Of a stretch of DNA of 64,000 nt, positions 62,871 through 64,000 are shown piece by piece (within the stretch, counting starts at the first letter, position 1; every line of letters starts with the position of its first letter). The notes under the pieces were generated by a model. The model was given only the letters and a program-made list of their open reading frames with translations. It searched no databases and had not been told where the DNA came from. The DNA is taken from the NCBI RefSeq assembly GCF_030845175.1, contig NZ_CP132542.1, positions 3,011,501 to 3,075,500 of the forward strand, read 5' to 3'. A program made the position numbers and the translations under genes. Source of the stretch: Coralliovum pocilloporae (GTDB taxonomy: Bacteria; Pseudomonadota; Alphaproteobacteria; Rhizobiales; Cohaesibacteraceae).

Positions 62871-64000
62871 ATGACAGGTCATACAGTTTGGGAAAACATC
62901 TTTATTCCGTTGGCAGATGGACGCAGGCTGGCTGCGCGGGTCTGGATGCCGGATGGGGCTGAGAATAACCCGGTTCCGGCAGTTTTTGAGTATATTCCCT
63001 ACCGCAAGAGAGATGGCACAGCGCCCCGTGACGAGAGTACCTATCCGGTGTTTGCGGAGGCTGGTTTTGCCGGTGTACGGGTCGATCTCTCAGGCAATGG
63101 TGAATCGGACGGGGATTGGGATGACGAGTATTCCCCCAGAGAACTGTCGGACGGGGTTGAGGTCATCCATTGGATTGCCGCCCAGAACTGGTGTTCCGGC
63201 TCCGTTGGAATGATGGGGATTTCCTGGGGCGGGTTCAATGGTCTCCAGATTGCAGCACTTCAACCTGAGCCGCTCAAGGCCGTCATCTCCATCGGGTCTA
63301 CGGTTGATCGGTTCAATGATGACATCCATTACAAGGGTGGTGCGCATCTCTCGTCGAATTTCGGCTGGTCCAGTGTCATGCTGTCCTATGCCTCACGCGC
63401 GCCGGACCCGGAGCTGGTGGGTGATCAATGGCGGGATATGTGGCTCAACCGCCTGAAGAGCCAGCCGTTTCCGCTTGATATCTGGCTCAGGCATCAGGCC
63501 AAGGATGCCTATTGGAAACATGGTTCAATTTCCGAGGATTACAGCAGGGTTCGGGTCCCGTGTCTGGTGATCAGCGGGTGGGGAGATGGCTATATCAACG
63601 CGCCGCCTGCCTGTGCTGAGCATCTTCCGACCCACAGCAAGGCCATCAACGGCCCGTGGATTCACAAATATCCCCACTTTGCCTATCCCCATCCCCGCAT
63701 TGATTTTCACAAGGAGGCAATCCGCTGGTGGGGGCAATGGCTGCGCGGTGAGGAGAATGCCTGTGAAGATATCCCGGCCTACAGGGCCTATATCTCGGAA
63801 GATGTCGCTCCCGGTGGCTGGCGAGAGCGGGAACCGGGCCGATGGGTCGCAGAACCTGACTGGCCGCCCAAAGACCGCGCGATCAAGACGCTCTACCTGG
63901 GCAAGCATGGCCACCTGACCGAAGAAGAAGGCCCGGACGGAGAACTGCAGGTCAGGTCACCACTTGAATGCGGCATGGCCTGCGGTGAATTCTTCAGCCT
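62871..64000 (+). CDS. CocE/NonD family hydrolase (3' end cut off)
   Basis: The product is an alpha/beta-hydrolase of the X-Pro dipeptidyl peptidase/cocaine-esterase group. At least 376 residues are inside the window of an expected 550-680, so the C-terminal jelly-roll domain is incomplete. The start ATG at 62871 (MTGHTVWENIFIPLADG) is preceded by GAGAGGCAG. The nucleophile Ser is in GMMGISWGGFNGLQ near residue 120, a candidate acid is in LVISGWGDGYINAP, and a candidate His lies in NGPWIHKYPH. The substrate could be an ester or peptide. A link to phenylacetate degradation is only by proximity. Confidence 0.85.
   Translation, partial: MTGHTVWENIFIPLADGRRLAARVWMPDGAENNPVPAVFEYIPYRKRDGTAPRDESTYPVFAEAGFAGVRVDLSGNGESDGDWDDEYSPRELSDGVEVIHWIAAQNWCSGSVGMMGISWGGFNGLQIAALQPEPLKAVISIGSTVDRFNDDIHYKGGAHLSSNFGWSSVMLSYASRAPDPELVGDQWRDMWLNRLKSQPFPLDIWLRHQAKDAYWKHGSISEDYSRVRVPCLVISGWGDGYINAPPACAEHLPTHSKAINGPWIHKYPHFAYPHPRIDFHKEAIRWWGQWLRGEENACEDIPAYRAYISEDVAPGGWREREPGRWVAEPDWPPKDRAIKTLYLGKHGHLTEEEGPDGELQVRSPLECGMACGEFFS

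Noticed and set aside
1-64000. CRISPR array, tRNA, rRNA, prophage or integrated element
   Set aside because: I saw no regular spaced repeats, tRNA cloverleaf candidates in intergenic regions, or integrase and transposase genes.

Overview
The window looks like the chromosome of a free-living alphaproteobacterium, most likely of the Hyphomicrobiales (Rhizobiales) or a close relative. The evidence is a DUF2865 protein with a signal peptide, an Rrf2 regulator with a RirA-type N-terminus, the rpiA-DUF2059-gor gene order, a class II DAHP synthase, PssY-type exopolysaccharide initiation, and an intergenic element with two palindromes that resembles the rhizobial RIME repeats. No rRNA, tRNA, CRISPR array, transposase, integrase or prophage gene was seen. 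Most of the window is ordinary core metabolism with compact operons.

Layout. 1-5.2 kb: an MFS exporter (cut by the edge), a desaturase coupled to a PhnD-like protein, an EamA transporter, moaA and a DUF971 protein. 5.3-9.5 kb: an L,D-transpeptidase, class I fumarase and the exopolysaccharide priming transferase. 9.6-16.6 kb: a 3-oxoadipyl-CoA-type thiolase, the Rrf2 regulator, gph, succinate-semialdehyde dehydrogenase, rpiA, a DUF2059 protein and glutathione reductase. 16.6-20.6 kb: a LysR regulator divergent from a phytanoyl-CoA dioxygenase-like gene, a class V PLP enzyme and a gamma-glutamylcyclotransferase-like gene. 20.7-27.8 kb: DAHP synthase, a DODA-type dioxygenase, a degenerate receiver protein, the nadE-gltX operon and a DUF2865 protein overlapping gltX. 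28-33 kb: a MarR regulator with a palindromic operator, an anchored alpha/beta hydrolase, a SulP transporter, a YqaA protein, an unknown membrane protein and CreA. 33-36.3 kb: the pabB-pabA-pabC folate operon plus a small acidic protein. 36.5-38.8 kb: a BigR/SqrR-like ArsR regulator, DUF1636, EthD and a YugP-type peptidase. 39-46.2 kb: cysS, cimA, rarD and small unknowns, then 8-oxoguanine deaminase and a LOG protein. 46.3-52.4 kb: a LysM envelope protein, an ArsR-Atm1 exporter unit, and psd-pssA. 52.5-57.8 kb: the repeat element and a PadR-controlled RND efflux system. 58-64 kb: paaX and paaABCDE (phenylacetyl-CoA epoxidase), then a CocE/NonD-type hydrolase cut by the right edge.

How the genes work together. 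The clearest regulatory circuits are local regulators with a visible inverted repeat next to them: MarR (28546-28559), ArsR-Atm1 (48297-48312), PadR-RND (57785-57809, plus further half-sites) and PaaX-paaA (58955-58975). A likely phenylacetate pathway is split: ring epoxidation is at the right end, while a PaaJ/PcaF-like thiolase lies at 9.7-10.9 kb. psd and pssA together make phosphatidylethanolamine from CDP-diacylglycerol.

I did not find a clear, wholly new system. The best second looks are the RirA-like regulator lacking a cluster cysteine, the RND pump with about 100 inserted residues and two probable extra membrane segments, the Cys-rich ArsR-Atm1 unit, the PhyH/PLP-enzyme/GGCT neighbourhood, the desaturase/PhnD-like pair, and the 83-bp convergent coding overlap of gltX with a DUF2865 gene. 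Start codons are my choice from ribosome binding sites and family lengths. Product names rest on motif recognition, not database searches.
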